DNA of 64,000 bases. Origin: Silurus meridionalis (taxonomy: Eukaryota > Chordata > Actinopteri > Siluriformes > Siluridae). This document shows, in pieces, positions 26,765-43,763 of the stretch (positions are counted from its first letter, which is position 1; each line of letters starts with the position of its first letter). The DNA is taken from positions 13,460,356-13,524,355 of the forward strand of contig NC_060884.1 of NCBI RefSeq assembly GCF_014805685.1, read 5' to 3'. The notes below the pieces were generated by a model, which made no database searches, was not told the DNA's origin, and saw nothing but the letters and a program-made list of their open reading frames with translations. The translations under genes and the position numbers were made by a program.

Positions 26765-27842
26765 ATGGAAGAAGAGATGAGTGGAGTAACACCAGCACCT
26801 GAAGTTCCAGAGGCACCGCGACGACCCCGAGGCAGACCGCGCAAACCGCAACAGGTACTATGACCTCCCAAAAACACCCTGACATCTAAAATGTGTTAAA
26901 TGCTGAAAAAATCATTGGATCTTTCAGGAGCCTGTTAACCCTCCGGCTCCCAAAAGGCCAAGAGGAAGACCCAAAGGAAGTAAAAACAAGGCAAATCCTA
27001 GTACACCAAAAGTAAGAGAGACTGATTCCTTCTACTACAATGATGTCAGTAAGGTGAGCTGTTATGTTATGTTTTTTCTTCATCATTTTCTTTTTCTTCC
27101 AAAGGAGCCCCCAAAGGAAAAGAGACCCCGAGGTCGACCAAGAAAATGGGTCAGCATCGCATGCTCAAAACATAACTAAAAGAAAAAAATAAATCACACT
27201 ACGTACCGTTACATTTTTTCACTACTTAAAAGTAATGTCACACACGTTTACCCTGACATTACACAACTCATAGTACAGCATTAAAGTATGAGCAGTTTCA
27301 ATTTTTTTTCTACATTGCATTAACATAGAACTATACTCCATTATTTTACATAAATTATCTTCACAGTACAGATACGTATGTATACATGTATTTTACATGT
27401 TGTTTCTTGTTCACAGCCTCAAAAAAACACACAGCAACAAGAGCAAGAGGTGAGACAAATTTTCATAAGTACACATTATTCGGCTTCAGTGAAACACCAT
27501 TTCGGTTTATTGGGCCATCGACTTATAAACACTAAGTTAATAATGGCTCACCGAATACTGAAACCCGGTTATGAGTTGAAAAGTGTTCAAAAACTCCCCT
27601 TTTACTCATAAGGCATACATGCAGTGTGAAGTATAACAGGAGAAGAATGAGTCAGTGCCTTTAAGAGAAACTGAACATTGCCGTTATCCTCCTTTCTTGG
27701 TTTCCTGTTCCCAACTGCCGCTCTCTGTGTCAACTAGACGTATAGTTCCTTCTCACGCACACACAAACCTGTCTTTTCTTTTTCCTACTCTTAGTTCGAG
27801 GAAGAAGAGGACCAGCCACACCTGTCTTCATCACACGAGTAG
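26765..27842 (+). CDS. hmga2: HMGA2-like AT-hook chromatin protein, 5 coding exons
   Basis: CDS exons: 26765-26854, 26928-27011, 27105-27149, 27417-27449, 27795-27842; all junctions are phase 0 and GT-AG. The total is 300 nt, 99 residues (human HMGA2 109). Each of the first three exons carries one AT-hook: [12 protein letters not shown] (residues 19-30), [13 protein letters not shown] (39-51) and [10 protein letters not shown] (64-73). Exon 4 encodes [11 protein letters not shown], 11 residues as in mammalian HMGA2 exon 4, and exon 5 an acidic tail (FEEEEDQ...). The Trp-Pro after the third hook and the exon sizes point to HMGA2 rather than HMGA1. HMGA proteins bind the minor groove of AT-rich DNA and bend it to help assemble enhancer complexes. 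The coding part spans only 1.1 kb, unlike the very long mammalian HMGA2 gene. A lineage-specific hmga paralogue is the main alternative. Confidence 0.88.
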
Positions 27843-28403
27843 TGCGTCTAGGCTCTGAGCCGCCAGTGTGCACAATAGGCTACATTTGAACCGTTATATC
27901 CATTGTGCTCTCTCTCAGGTGTGTTATCAATCGCTCCAAACAGAACAAACTGAACATTCCACCTAATAATTAGATGCTACTTAGTGAAAGATGAAGCACT
28001 CTGAGATCTTTACTGCTAGATTTTGATTGCAGAGTTTCTAAACTGCATAAAGAAATACCAGGCATGGACTTATTTAAACCAAATCAGATACAGCAACAGC
28101 CAATTAGTGATTTAGATTTTAAACTGTCCATCAAAAAATGAAGCCATCAACTGGCATTTACATCAGTTTTTTCCACACCTCAAACATCTCACTCGTGCTT
28201 TCAGTATGAAGTGCAAAACACTTTTACTTACCGACATTGTATTTTATATATACACACACAAACACACACTCATGCACACGCACATGTTATGGTACTGAAT
28301 GAGTCACTACTGTACGGTTACATATGTTTATGTTTATAAAGGTCTTGTTCGAGAATCTAAAGACAGCTTGGCAGTGGCATCATTTTATAATCAGTATAAT
28401 AAA

Positions 28404-28437
<34 letters not shown>

Positions 28438-28978
28438 GTTAGTTACTTTTGGCATACTTCCAGTATTCATGGAATCATGGTATATTTCCCCTTGATTTAG
28501 TCCCTGATTGCCATTTATACAATTAAAATTTTTCAAACCTGCTGAATTTCACTATTTGGAAAAACTATTCTTTTCTGTACAATACCAAAATATACAGTAA
28601 ACTATTCATGAATTTTCTGCAGTTATACATGGACGCTAAATGTGTCTGTCAAAAGGAGCAATAAAACATTTTATTGGTGGGTTTTCCATCCAAGTACTGT
28701 ACCAACTTTGTGCTTTTTGGGTGTCAAGCTTTTTTTTTTTTTTTTTTAATTGTTTGGGAAGTTGTTGTTTTTTTTTTGATCTGTTGATCTTATTTCTGTT
28801 TAATCGCACTTCGGTGCATACTACCACCTGTGCCAACCTGCCTTTGAGTTAATGTTTTTTTTTTACACTGAATGAAAATGATGTCTTAATAGGTAATGCC
28901 ACATGTGCCATCCAAACTGTGACTTACTTTTATGTACCTCAATGTTAATCATCTGAATAAAGTGACTTAAGTAGCCAT
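27843..28978 (+). promoter_or_regulatory. hmga2-like 3' UTR with a let-7 type site and poly(A) signals
   Basis: AATAAA occurs at 28660-28665 and 28956-28961. TACCTCA at 28935-28941 is a 7-mer match (positions 2-7 plus the A opposite position 1) to the let-7 family, the classical repressor of HMGA2. No full CTACCTC site was found in the stretch. A (ATT)n run lies at 28398-28437. Confidence 0.55.
28398..28437. repeat. (ATT)n microsatellite in the hmga2-like 3' UTR
   Basis: About 13 trinucleotide units in the presumed 3' UTR. Confidence 0.9.
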
Positions 28979-29242
28979 AAAACAAGCGTATACATTATAT
29001 TGTGTTGACCATGTCGGTATTCAAAAAAGTAATATCACATGAAACCATGCAGTTTGAATTTATAAAAGATCTCAGTAAATTTTATTACATTAATAACTGC
29101 CTTTTTTTTTTTTTGCTTTATTTATGGTCATGTTTACACACATTCCAAAACCACACAAAACAGAAACACAACGGAAAGTTTGTAAAGTGTGGAATGCTGC
29201 TAGACAATTACTCCATTTGCAAATTTGACAATTTGGCATTTA

Positions 29243-29243
29243 T

Positions 29244-29322
<79 letters not shown>
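29243..29322. repeat. (CA)n microsatellite
   Basis: About 40 perfect CA units in the region between the hmga2-like gene and C3orf18. Confidence 0.97.
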
Positions 29323-29324
<2 letters not shown>

Positions 29325-29892
29325 GAGAGAGCACTTTTCACTCTTCCACACTTGACAGAAATTTCTAAAAAGGTAAAAGATTTATTCGACAATATCAGCA
29401 ATTATCATTAAAGTCCTTATTGTGCAAAGAAGCAAGCAAACGCAAGCCATACTCTGGAGTAGGAGAGAGCAGGAAGCACATTTTAGGTCAGGTGCACAAT
29501 AATCTACTAAAAACATAAATGATTTCAATTCATTTTGAATTTAGTTTAAGATAAGTCACTTCTATTGCAATGGTAGTACATAACTAGTGTACATGTTTGT
29601 TAAACTATTATTTAGTACTCTCAATAGCTCTTTCATATTTTTTTTTCCATTCACCTTTTTTTAATCAGTGTCCTGAAATGACATTACAGTTACTTTGAAA
29701 TTCATCATTGCTTGCTTCAGTAGCATTGACGCAGTTTCCCAGAAGCTTTTGAGGAAACCGAGTTCTGTAGAAAGCTTCAGATCTCATTGGTGATTCTTTT
29801 CAGGTTAAAGAACTTGTCTCCCTTTGTTATACCTGTTGACATTGAGAACTTTCAGAGCTTATTGAGAGCTTATTACCTGAATCTAAAAATAC

Positions 29893-30352
29893 ACTATATG
29901 AACAAACATTTTTGGACACCTGACCATATGATTTGTATGTGCTTTTGTATCCATTCTCTACCACATTTAGAACGCATTTGCAGTCATAGAAACCTCCACT
30001 ATTCTGGGAAGATCTTCGACCAGAATTTGGAGTGTGCTTGCAGAGATTTTGCTACAAGGGTGTTAGTAAAGTCAGGTACTAATGTAGGCAGAGGAGACCT
30101 GGAGTACAGTCAATGTTTCAATACATCCCAAAGGTTTAGGGTTGAGGTCTATAGCAGGCTACTCATGATCTCCACTTTATCACACAATAAACTGGATTTG
30201 TGCACATTGTCATGCTAGAACAGGTCTGGATCTCCTAGTTCAAGTGAAGGGAAAATGTAACATCCGCATTCAAAGGCATCATAACTTTAAGATAAGAACC
30301 GCATATTGCTGGAAAAGTCAAATGTCCCAATACTTTTATTTAAATAGTGTAT
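29893..30352 (+). mobile_element. Tc1-like MITE, family with TACACTATATG end (copy 2)
   Basis: Left end TACACTATATGAACAAACAT; right end ATGTCCCAATACTTTTATTT then AAATAGTGTAT, an imperfect inverted match. The interior matches the copy at 5913. An incidental open frame here (29787-30218) belongs to the repeat, not to a gene. 30352-31490 is AT-rich with no recognised feature. Confidence 0.75.
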
Positions 30353-31496
30353 TACTCCAGTAAAAGTACTCCATTTACATTAAGGAAAAAGTATGGGGTT
30401 TTTTTTTACGGACTTAAGTATAAAAAAAAAGTACGACAACAATGATTGAATTATAAATTAAGTTCAATGTTCCATTCTCCTGCACATCAAAGCTTTATAA
30501 TGAGAGAGTTTTCTATTGTTAGAGACACAGCGAAAGAACCTTTACTCCACACAAACACTGGCCAGAACTGTCATTTTTACGGTTGTAGTCTCATGACACA
30601 TTACCATTTGACGTGATTCAAATATTCGCTTCAAAGTAGTGAGGAACAGCATGTTTTACTGAAATGTAGTGGACTAGAAACACACTTTGATACATATTAA
30701 AAGGTAGTGAAGGAACACTTTCCCAAATAAACAACATACAGATTCCTGAAAAGATTACAGTAACAATGTAAAAATATTTAAACCACTCTGGTAACTATAA
30801 ATATTGTCCTGTAATGTACATTGGGAACCTTATTCACAATATGCTTACATTTACCATCCTTTCACCATACATTGTAGTGATTTTATATAGCATTGTTGAA
30901 CAATTTACAATCCCACTATTCAGTCTTGGTTGTTGTCTCAGAAAGATTGTCCTTTCCACTATCGCCTCATTAATCTAGAATTGGACTTTACAATGTTATT
31001 GTTAGACACAATGTTGTCTATTGAACTGAAATGGATTGATCAGTAACCAGGATAACTTAAATTTAAGAAAAAGACAAAAAAAATGTAGCCTTTAATCTAT
31101 CCTCTAGCCTCTATCTAATAATACTTGCAATTATTATTCATGAATAAATATTAAAAGCAGCTACTACTAACGTTCTTTAAAGAACACTATGAAAAATGCA
31201 CATGTAAACAGATATTGTATATATGTGAGACTACAATGGATTACGTTGTGTCTGAAACAATCCATATTAAAGGGATCATAAAATGAAATTAAATATTTTC
31301 TATAAAATGTACATAAATGCTGTTTTCTTACAGCTTATTCAAACGAATCTTTGAAACCATTCTCCAAAGAGTATTCCCTTATAGTCTATAGACGTTTGCA
31401 TAAATCGACGTCCGATTCAAGCTGGAAAATGTATGTTCTCTCCTTCTATGTCCCTGGAGATTTCTGAAATCTTCATTTAAGTGGTGGGAGCGGGGG

Positions 31497-36904
<5,408 letters not shown>

Positions 36905-36980
36905 TGCCCCTGGGATGGAGGGGCTGGTGGTGATAGAGATGGTTGTTTTGGGTCACTGGTCAGCCATTAGTTTCACCATC
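36905..36980 (-). promoter_or_regulatory. C3orf18 5' UTR exon start with a uORF
   Basis: An acceptor (TTTTACAG/GATGG) at 36981-36982 marks the start of the exon holding the C3orf18 ATG, so an upstream untranslated exon must exist. The leader includes a uORF of eight codons plus stop (ATG at 36979, TGA at 36955-36953). The upstream exon was not located. Confidence 0.55.
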
Positions 36981-37324
36981 CTGTAAAACATCATGTTCAT
37001 TATTTAATGAACCATCTCACTTTCTGGATTCCATTTAATTTCATTACAGCCACCTTAGTATTATGAGAAAATCTCAGGGTTCAAAAAAGAGCAAGAACTA
37101 TATTGCAGTGCTCACTCATGTTCTGAGATGTTAATTCTGCCACCCAGAAATTCAGTACCTCCAATAAATTATGGAAGCTAGATCATTTAATGTGAAACTC
37201 AATTTTAGCACTAAAATGTAGAAATTGATAGAAGAAACATAAAAAAGTGTTAATGAAAAAAATCTCAGTGAACAGACTGTACCCATTCCTTGATATCTAG
37301 CACTGACAGTATGTCTTTGGTGTT

Positions 37325-37326
<2 letters not shown>

Positions 37327-37380
<54 letters not shown>
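37327..37380. repeat. (GT)n microsatellite
   Basis: About 26 GT units upstream of C3orf18. 36990-38590 holds nothing else recognisable; a moderately GC-richer stretch lies at 38140-38400. Confidence 0.95.
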
Positions 37381-37381
<1 letters not shown>

Positions 37382-38594
37382 ACTCTGTGGTCATGGATGC
37401 ATGAGAATGTGTGATAGCACTGGCAAGAGCAACGCTTCCTTCCACATCACAACCGTTAGGATGTGTGTGTGGACGCGAGGGTTGGATGCTGGGGCATGAA
37501 TGAGGTTTGAGGCTTAAAATAGAGAAGTGGAGATGCTGTAGACATGATTTGATGTGAATGAAGGTTAGAATCTCTCTAACCGCATGCTGCTTTTCCTGCT
37601 TTTCATTCACATCTTCTGCCCCCCCGACACATACACTCCTTAATATATTAAGCATCGAGTTTGATTTTCCGCAAGACTTTTTAGCAAAAAATGCTTGAAT
37701 TACACCTGCACAACATACGCAAATAAATAGAGTGCAAGGTTAAAAACTGTAACACTCCATTTATTCTTATAACTTGGAATGATAAAGTTACAATATATTT
37801 TATATATAATTGGGCTTAAAAACACAGAAAAAAATACACGCGCCAACATCCTGGCAGCATCCCAATCTATCTTGTTAAAATGTAAATGCCGCATGAACGT
37901 TTAAATATTTGTAAAATTTTTCCTTATCACTATCGTCATGGTAAGAATCGTACGTCAAATCACTGTAACTCTATATAAAATAGCTCTGATTATACCACCA
38001 CAAGTAAAACCTGAATATTATAAAATCACAGAATTCACGGGCAGTTTCACAAGTATAGCAATACAAACACGTAGGTGTATGTATGCAGGGACATAAAGAC
38101 GGACTGGCTGATCAGTAACACTGTGTTACAATAGGTGTGTTTTCACCTCTCTGCATCGTTAACTTGCAGTTGTCACCCTCCCTATGGCAGCTGGGCAGCA
38201 GTGGGCGTTGTAACAGGATGTGGGTATGAAGTGGGGGTGAGAATGTAAGAGTGCCAGCCCAAGCGAGATGCTGTACCCAGGAAAAACAGTACACAGAAAC
38301 AAGGCCCACGAAAGGAACGAGTGTTTCGTAAGACAGCACAGATCTGCCTGCACCTACCCTTTGTGTCTGTTTTTTTCTCTCTCACTCTGGTTTTCTCACA
38401 TGAAACTGAATTCTCTTTCTCTTATCTTTCTCTAGTTTTAACAGTGTTGTTAGTGTGTGACTTGTAACTGCCAGTATGTTACATGGCACACACTAAAATC
38501 AAACAAACTCCCACATATAAACATCATCATGAGTAAGATTAAAACTAATAGCTTTTGATGTGAAAAAGAAACAAATGCTTTTTAGAAAAATAAT

Positions 38595-38647
38595 ACAATA
38601 TACTATACTATACTATACTATACTATACTATACTATACTATACTATA
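38595..38647. repeat. (ACTAT)n pentanucleotide repeat
   Basis: About ten near-perfect ATACT/ACTAT units. Confidence 0.95.
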
Positions 38648-38654
38648 AATAAGT

Positions 38655-38850
38655 ACTACTGGGCAACAGGTTGATGCAGTAAGTTGTTTTGCCACCTCGT
38701 GGCTCCAGGTTCCGTGAGTCAATCCTAAACTTGAGTTACTGTCTTGTGCATGTTCTCCATTTCCTCCGGATTCTATAGTTGTCTCTCCATTCAGGAGAAC
38801 ATGTTGATAGGTGGACTTTCTAATTCATTCCAATAATGTAATTAATGCAT
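38655..38850 (+). mobile_element. SINE-like interspersed repeat (eroded)
   Basis: The run of motifs (GCCACCTCGTGGCTCCAGG, TGAGTCAATCC, GTGCATGTTCTCC, TTTCCTCCGGATTCT, ATAGGTGGACT) follows a very common fish interspersed repeat. A weaker piece of similar type lies at 62600-62700. No open frame. Family name not assigned. Confidence 0.5.
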
Positions 38851-39451
38851 ATACATAGCTATGGACCAGGTAACAAAATGTTTAACCGCAACTGGTTTGC
38901 AATTAATGCAACATTTCTGAAGCCCGGGCAAAAGTGGGAAATCGAAACTCTGAATGATATTTTCAATCTCTGTGCAAGTGCAGAAAAAACAGGGATGATA
39001 CTATAATTTAAGCCTTGCTCTGGGAGTCAATGTATTTTCAACCAGTATGACTTTTTACTATTGACACACCCCAATTTAGAAATTTGAGACTCAAAGAAAA
39101 ACAAAGAGTTCCTGAATTGCGTTGGCATTAATGCACATTCTAATCCTATTTACGGTGTGCACTACCTAATATCTGATTGTCACCCCTAATTCTTTGATAA
39201 GTTCGCAACTAACTACGTGAGGTTCCTGGACTGGGGAGGGTCTGTTTCCAGTGTTTGCTTTCCTGAGTCTCATTGTTTTGAGGAGAAACCTTTCTTGTGT
39301 TCCTGAGAAGTTTAGTTTGTTCTTTTTTGAATTCCGATCTGACTTTTGCTTTGCATTTGAGACCTGAGTTTTTGGAATTATATTTAGCAGTTTTCTGTTT
39401 TTGTAGTTCTTTTGGACTTTCGAATAAAAAACAATGGATTTTCTACCCTTT

Positions 39452-39506
<55 letters not shown>
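39452..39506. repeat. (CA)n microsatellite
   Basis: About 27 CA units. Confidence 0.96.
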
Positions 39507-39507
<1 letters not shown>

Positions 39508-39764
39508 GTGGCAAACTTTTAGCGCTCATGTCTCTCATGTAGTAAACCCTAGTTCAAGCCCCAACCCTGACAATGTCCCTGGTGATGTTGGTGTTTAATT
39601 CTTACTATAAGCACAAAAATACAGCACAAAAGTTAAGCGCATGTAAATGAGAATTAATTACAACCTTTTTACGTGTGAAGTTTTTCTTTAACAATGATAT
39701 ACTCTGCATATTCTCTTTTCTTTAGTTGTTTACAGTTGCCCTGTCCGTAAGCTATACTTAGTCT

Positions 39765-40145
39765 ATATAGACAAAAGTATGGGGACACCTGACACCTGTT
39801 ACCACAGAGTTGGAGGCAAACAATTTTATAGTCTTTGGATGGGCATTAAATGTGGCCTTCTCTTAAACTAGGAGACCTAAACCTGTTCCAGCATGACTAT
39901 GCCCCTGTGCCCACACAGCCAGCTTAATAAAGATGTGGTTTACATGAACTGGAAAGCTGACTGCACCCCAGGCCTCCTCACTTCACATTAGTACCTAACT
40001 TTTGAGCACAAATTTCCACAAGCAAAATGTAGTGGAACGTCTCAGGAGAGTGGAGGTTATTATAACAGCAAATGGAAATTAAATGTGGAACAGGAAGCTC
40101 AAAAAGCAAGCACAAACGAATCTTATGGTCAGGTGTCCACATGAT
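39765..40145 (+). mobile_element. Tc1-like MITE, TATAGACAAAAGTATGGGGACACC family (copy 3)
   Basis: The left end (CTATATAGACAAAAGTATGG, then GGACACCTGAC) is related to copies 1 and 2. The right side near 40125-40142 has the inverted GTCAGGTGTCC motif. The interior is only partly similar. No coding capacity. Confidence 0.6.
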
Positions 40146-40309
40146 GCAATTTTAACCATCGTTCTTCTCTTTACTGACTCTGCTAATGTGCATATTTTTA
40201 GATTTGCACCGCTGTAAAGTAACTTGAAACTTTTGGTTGGTTGGTGTGTGTGTGTGCGTGTACGTGCGAAACACCGGGTGATGTTGATGCTTAATAAAGA
40301 ACATGTGAA

Positions 40310-40990
40310 GCTGCCAGCCAATCACAGCTGTCAGCCCTGCTAAAGCGTCTCGCCTCGACCAATCAGCGACAACCACAGGACAAAGATACTCACGCAATTG
40401 TAAATGTATCAGTCACGTGATGCCTGTTTACCAGCCAATGCATAAAATCGGATTGGTCATTATATCGCCATTGTAAATGAACAGCCGTTTGATATTATTC
40501 AAACACACTCACCTTATCATAAAGAACAACAGGCTGATTATATGACAGTAGTGAAGGGAAATAGAACTGTATTCCTTCTCCTTCGTCCCTCAACAGGGCA
40601 AAAAGTGCCCAATAAGGCTAAAAAAAAATACAAATAAAATACAGTATATGAAAAAAAGCCGGCGTCTTGTCGTTAATTTCCCTCTACTCAACACCACATC
40701 AGTTCTCCTTGCTCCGGTCTTCCTCCCATTCCTCTATATTCTTGAATAAATACACGCCGTTATATGGAAGGCTGCTACAAACCTAAGCTATAGACTACGT
40801 CTGAAAACGTATACTAGCATTCTACAAAGGATGTAAATCTAGTGCGCTGATTTTGCTAACATACTGCTCTGGCATACTACTTAGTATGTTAGTATGCGGT
40901 TTGATCGTTAACTGCTCGTCCAGCCCATTACCCGCATCTTTCTGTGTTGCCATTGGTCAGCTCCAGGACAATGCGAGGCCACGATTGGAT
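40310..40990. promoter_or_regulatory. CCAAT-box cluster, candidate promoter
   Basis: Six CCAAT/ATTGG motifs: AGCCAATCA (40317), ACCAATCAG (40359), AGCCAATGC (40433), GATTGGTCA (40451), CATTGGTCA (40951) and GATTGGATG (40984). Several match the NF-Y consensus, and unlike its surroundings this region has some CpGs. It could serve C3orf18 (minus strand, 3.4 kb downstream) or an unrecognised plus-strand transcript. No start site is assigned. Confidence 0.35.
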
Positions 40991-41127
40991 GTTATACACG
41001 TCAGTCACTTATTACCGGGACGAAATGTCCTGGTTAAGCTCACCAAATGCCATGGCAATGATGGAAGTGGGTTGGGGGATATTAACCCATTGTTAGTCTA
41101 CTGTCGAATTGTCAGTGAGCATTTTAA

Positions 41128-41150
41128 TTCTTATATATATATATATATAA

Positions 41151-41224
<74 letters not shown>
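41128..41224. repeat. (TA)n microsatellite with a small inverted flank
   Basis: TA tract interrupted by AAGA; ATTCTTATA and TATAAGAAT flank its first part. Confidence 0.95.
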
Positions 41225-41226
<2 letters not shown>

Positions 41227-41369
41227 ATCACATATTTTGCACCATGGGCTTAAATGAGTAAATAAGGTCAACAGAATGTGGTCATTGTAATCCTTTATTT
41301 ATAGTAAAACTACAGTTTTTGATAACTTCCTGGGATCTGCATTTACATTTCATCCAGATGCTTTCAGGC

Positions 41370-42332
41370 TCAGGTCATCTTGAATGAGTCTCCGTTCATC
41401 ATGGCAACAAATTCTGAAGAATTTAATAATTATCTGTTAAATATTTTCCCACATAATGTCATTTGAGTAAAGTAGTTATCTGTTGAGACTAATAATAATA
41501 ATAATAATAATCATCATTATCATCATCATCATCATCATCATCATAAACATAATCTTAGTAAATACATGCTCTACTGAAACCAAAACCATGGTGATACTAA
41601 ACAATCTGGTTTTGGTTATGAGGAGGAAAAATCCGTAACCCTGTTCCTGGAGAGCCCCCTGCCCAGCACATTTAATGATTTCCTCACTTTCACTGAGTGG
41701 TCGAGGGCTTCTTGGAGTGGGAACAGCACTAAGATGTGCAGGTGCGGAGGTATTCAAAGACCAGGGTTGGGAATTTGTTATGTAAAGCAACTAATATTAA
41801 AGTTTTAATTGTTATGTGAAACAAAACAAAAAAAATTTAATTTTCACCCTCGTAATCAATTGTTCCATCTCCATCTTTGTCAGCCTCTTTCATCATCTGT
41901 TCTGCCTCTTCTTCATTTAGAGGTTCGCCAGCATTCATCAGCACATACCTGCGAATAGTAATGAAGTTCAGTTGAAGAACACGTGAAGTTCATACTAAAT
42001 AAAGGTAAATGTTAGGTTTCAAAGCTTCAAGGATAACTGACACAGTATATTCAGCTTGCACATTTCTTAAATGCCAAATTCTTATAACCTTCCACTTCTG
42101 CACATTTCCTCTTCAATGCCATAGCCTTAGAACATCTATCTGTACTTTTTAACGATGGCCACACATCTCTGCACTGCTATAGCCTTTATATTTATTCACT
42201 CTACATATGCTTACATATATATCACATTCTGTAAACATGCTACTTATTTATCTGCACTATTGCTACTTTTTGCACTTCTGGTAGATGCCAAACTGCATTT
42301 TGTTGCTGTGTACCATGAAATGACAATAAAGT

Positions 42333-42395
<63 letters not shown>

Positions 42396-42396
42396 C

Positions 42397-42465
<69 letters not shown>

Positions 42466-43701
42466 AGTCTACAGACTAAATATCTATCTATCTATCTTAT
42501 ATTCTACATATAAACCTATTATGTTGAAATAAACATATTAATCCCTTACACAGCCTCTTTTAAGAGTGGGGCAAGTTAAAACCAGGAGTAACATTTTACA
42601 TTTGTTGTAATAGATGTGCTGTGGAATGATTTATACTACTGCCATATTGAATAAGTTGGGTCATCATTTTACTTGAGTGTATTCCAGTCAATGTAGCCCT
42701 TGGCATCCTTATCAAATACTTTAAAGGCAGCTCGAAGTTCAGCATCTTGGTTTTTAGCTCGCTCATTGTAAAGTGCCATAAGACCCAGAAACCTGTCACA
42801 GTTAAAGGTGCCTTTGCCTGGAAAAGGAAAAAGAAGTAGCATTAACAAAACAAATGAATGAACCAGAATTACAAATATACATTTTATTTTGGAATATTAT
42901 TTTCGTTGAAATGAAAATATAAAGCACATAAAAGATCCAAATGGGCTTTTAGAGAACATAGAACAAGACCAAAAGTTGCTTCACAGACTAATTAAGCAGC
43001 ATGTTCTTAAAATTGTCTATTTCTTTCAAATATTTCTATTTTATGTGAAGATTTATTTTAAGAATCTGATGTTACACCTTATCTGGAAATAGCGATTTTG
43101 CTATAGGACGAAATATGAGATACAAGTTATACGAGAATATTTGTATTGCTTTGAAAGTTTTTTTGTCCATTTCTGTAAAATATATAAATATTTAAGTGCT
43201 CTTATTATATAGGAAATTTTAACAAACTTTTTGTCATTGGTATGCAAACTCTCTTTGAGGTATGGTTTTAAAAAATAAAAAAGGTAAATATAGGATGCAT
43301 AAGCAGAATATTTGGTTTGGATATATCACTCTAATTGCTTATAGGACCGTAATAAACTATATTAGATGCTTATAATTGAGACCTGTCATTTGTGTGCTGT
43401 AATTGTTTATTATTTTCATATTTTAGTAATCTTTTTACAAAATTAAATAAAAATAACCCTTCAAAAAGTAAAAATGTCTCAAACTCAATGTCACTTTTTT
43501 TTTTGGCCTGTAGATGGCGGTCATTTGCTTTTTATTTTATTTAGTTATTTATTTATTTTTATTTAAAGCCCGGGGTAAATCGGTCACCCACATGTGGTGA
43601 AATCCTAAATCCCAGCACTCATCCCATATAATCCTCTTATACTTCCCTGTTTACAAAACTTCATTTAAAGAGTGCAAAAAATAAGCAGCTGAAACCTAAT
43701 G

Positions 43702-43763
<62 letters not shown>

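Noticed and set aside
29787..30218. 143-residue plus-strand open frame
   Set aside because: It largely overlaps the Tc1-like MITE at 29893-30352, whose interior recurs at 5913-6375; no conserved protein motif.
42155..42532. 125-residue open frame rich in YLSI
   Set aside because: Mostly translation of the (ATCT)n microsatellite in caglp intron 3.
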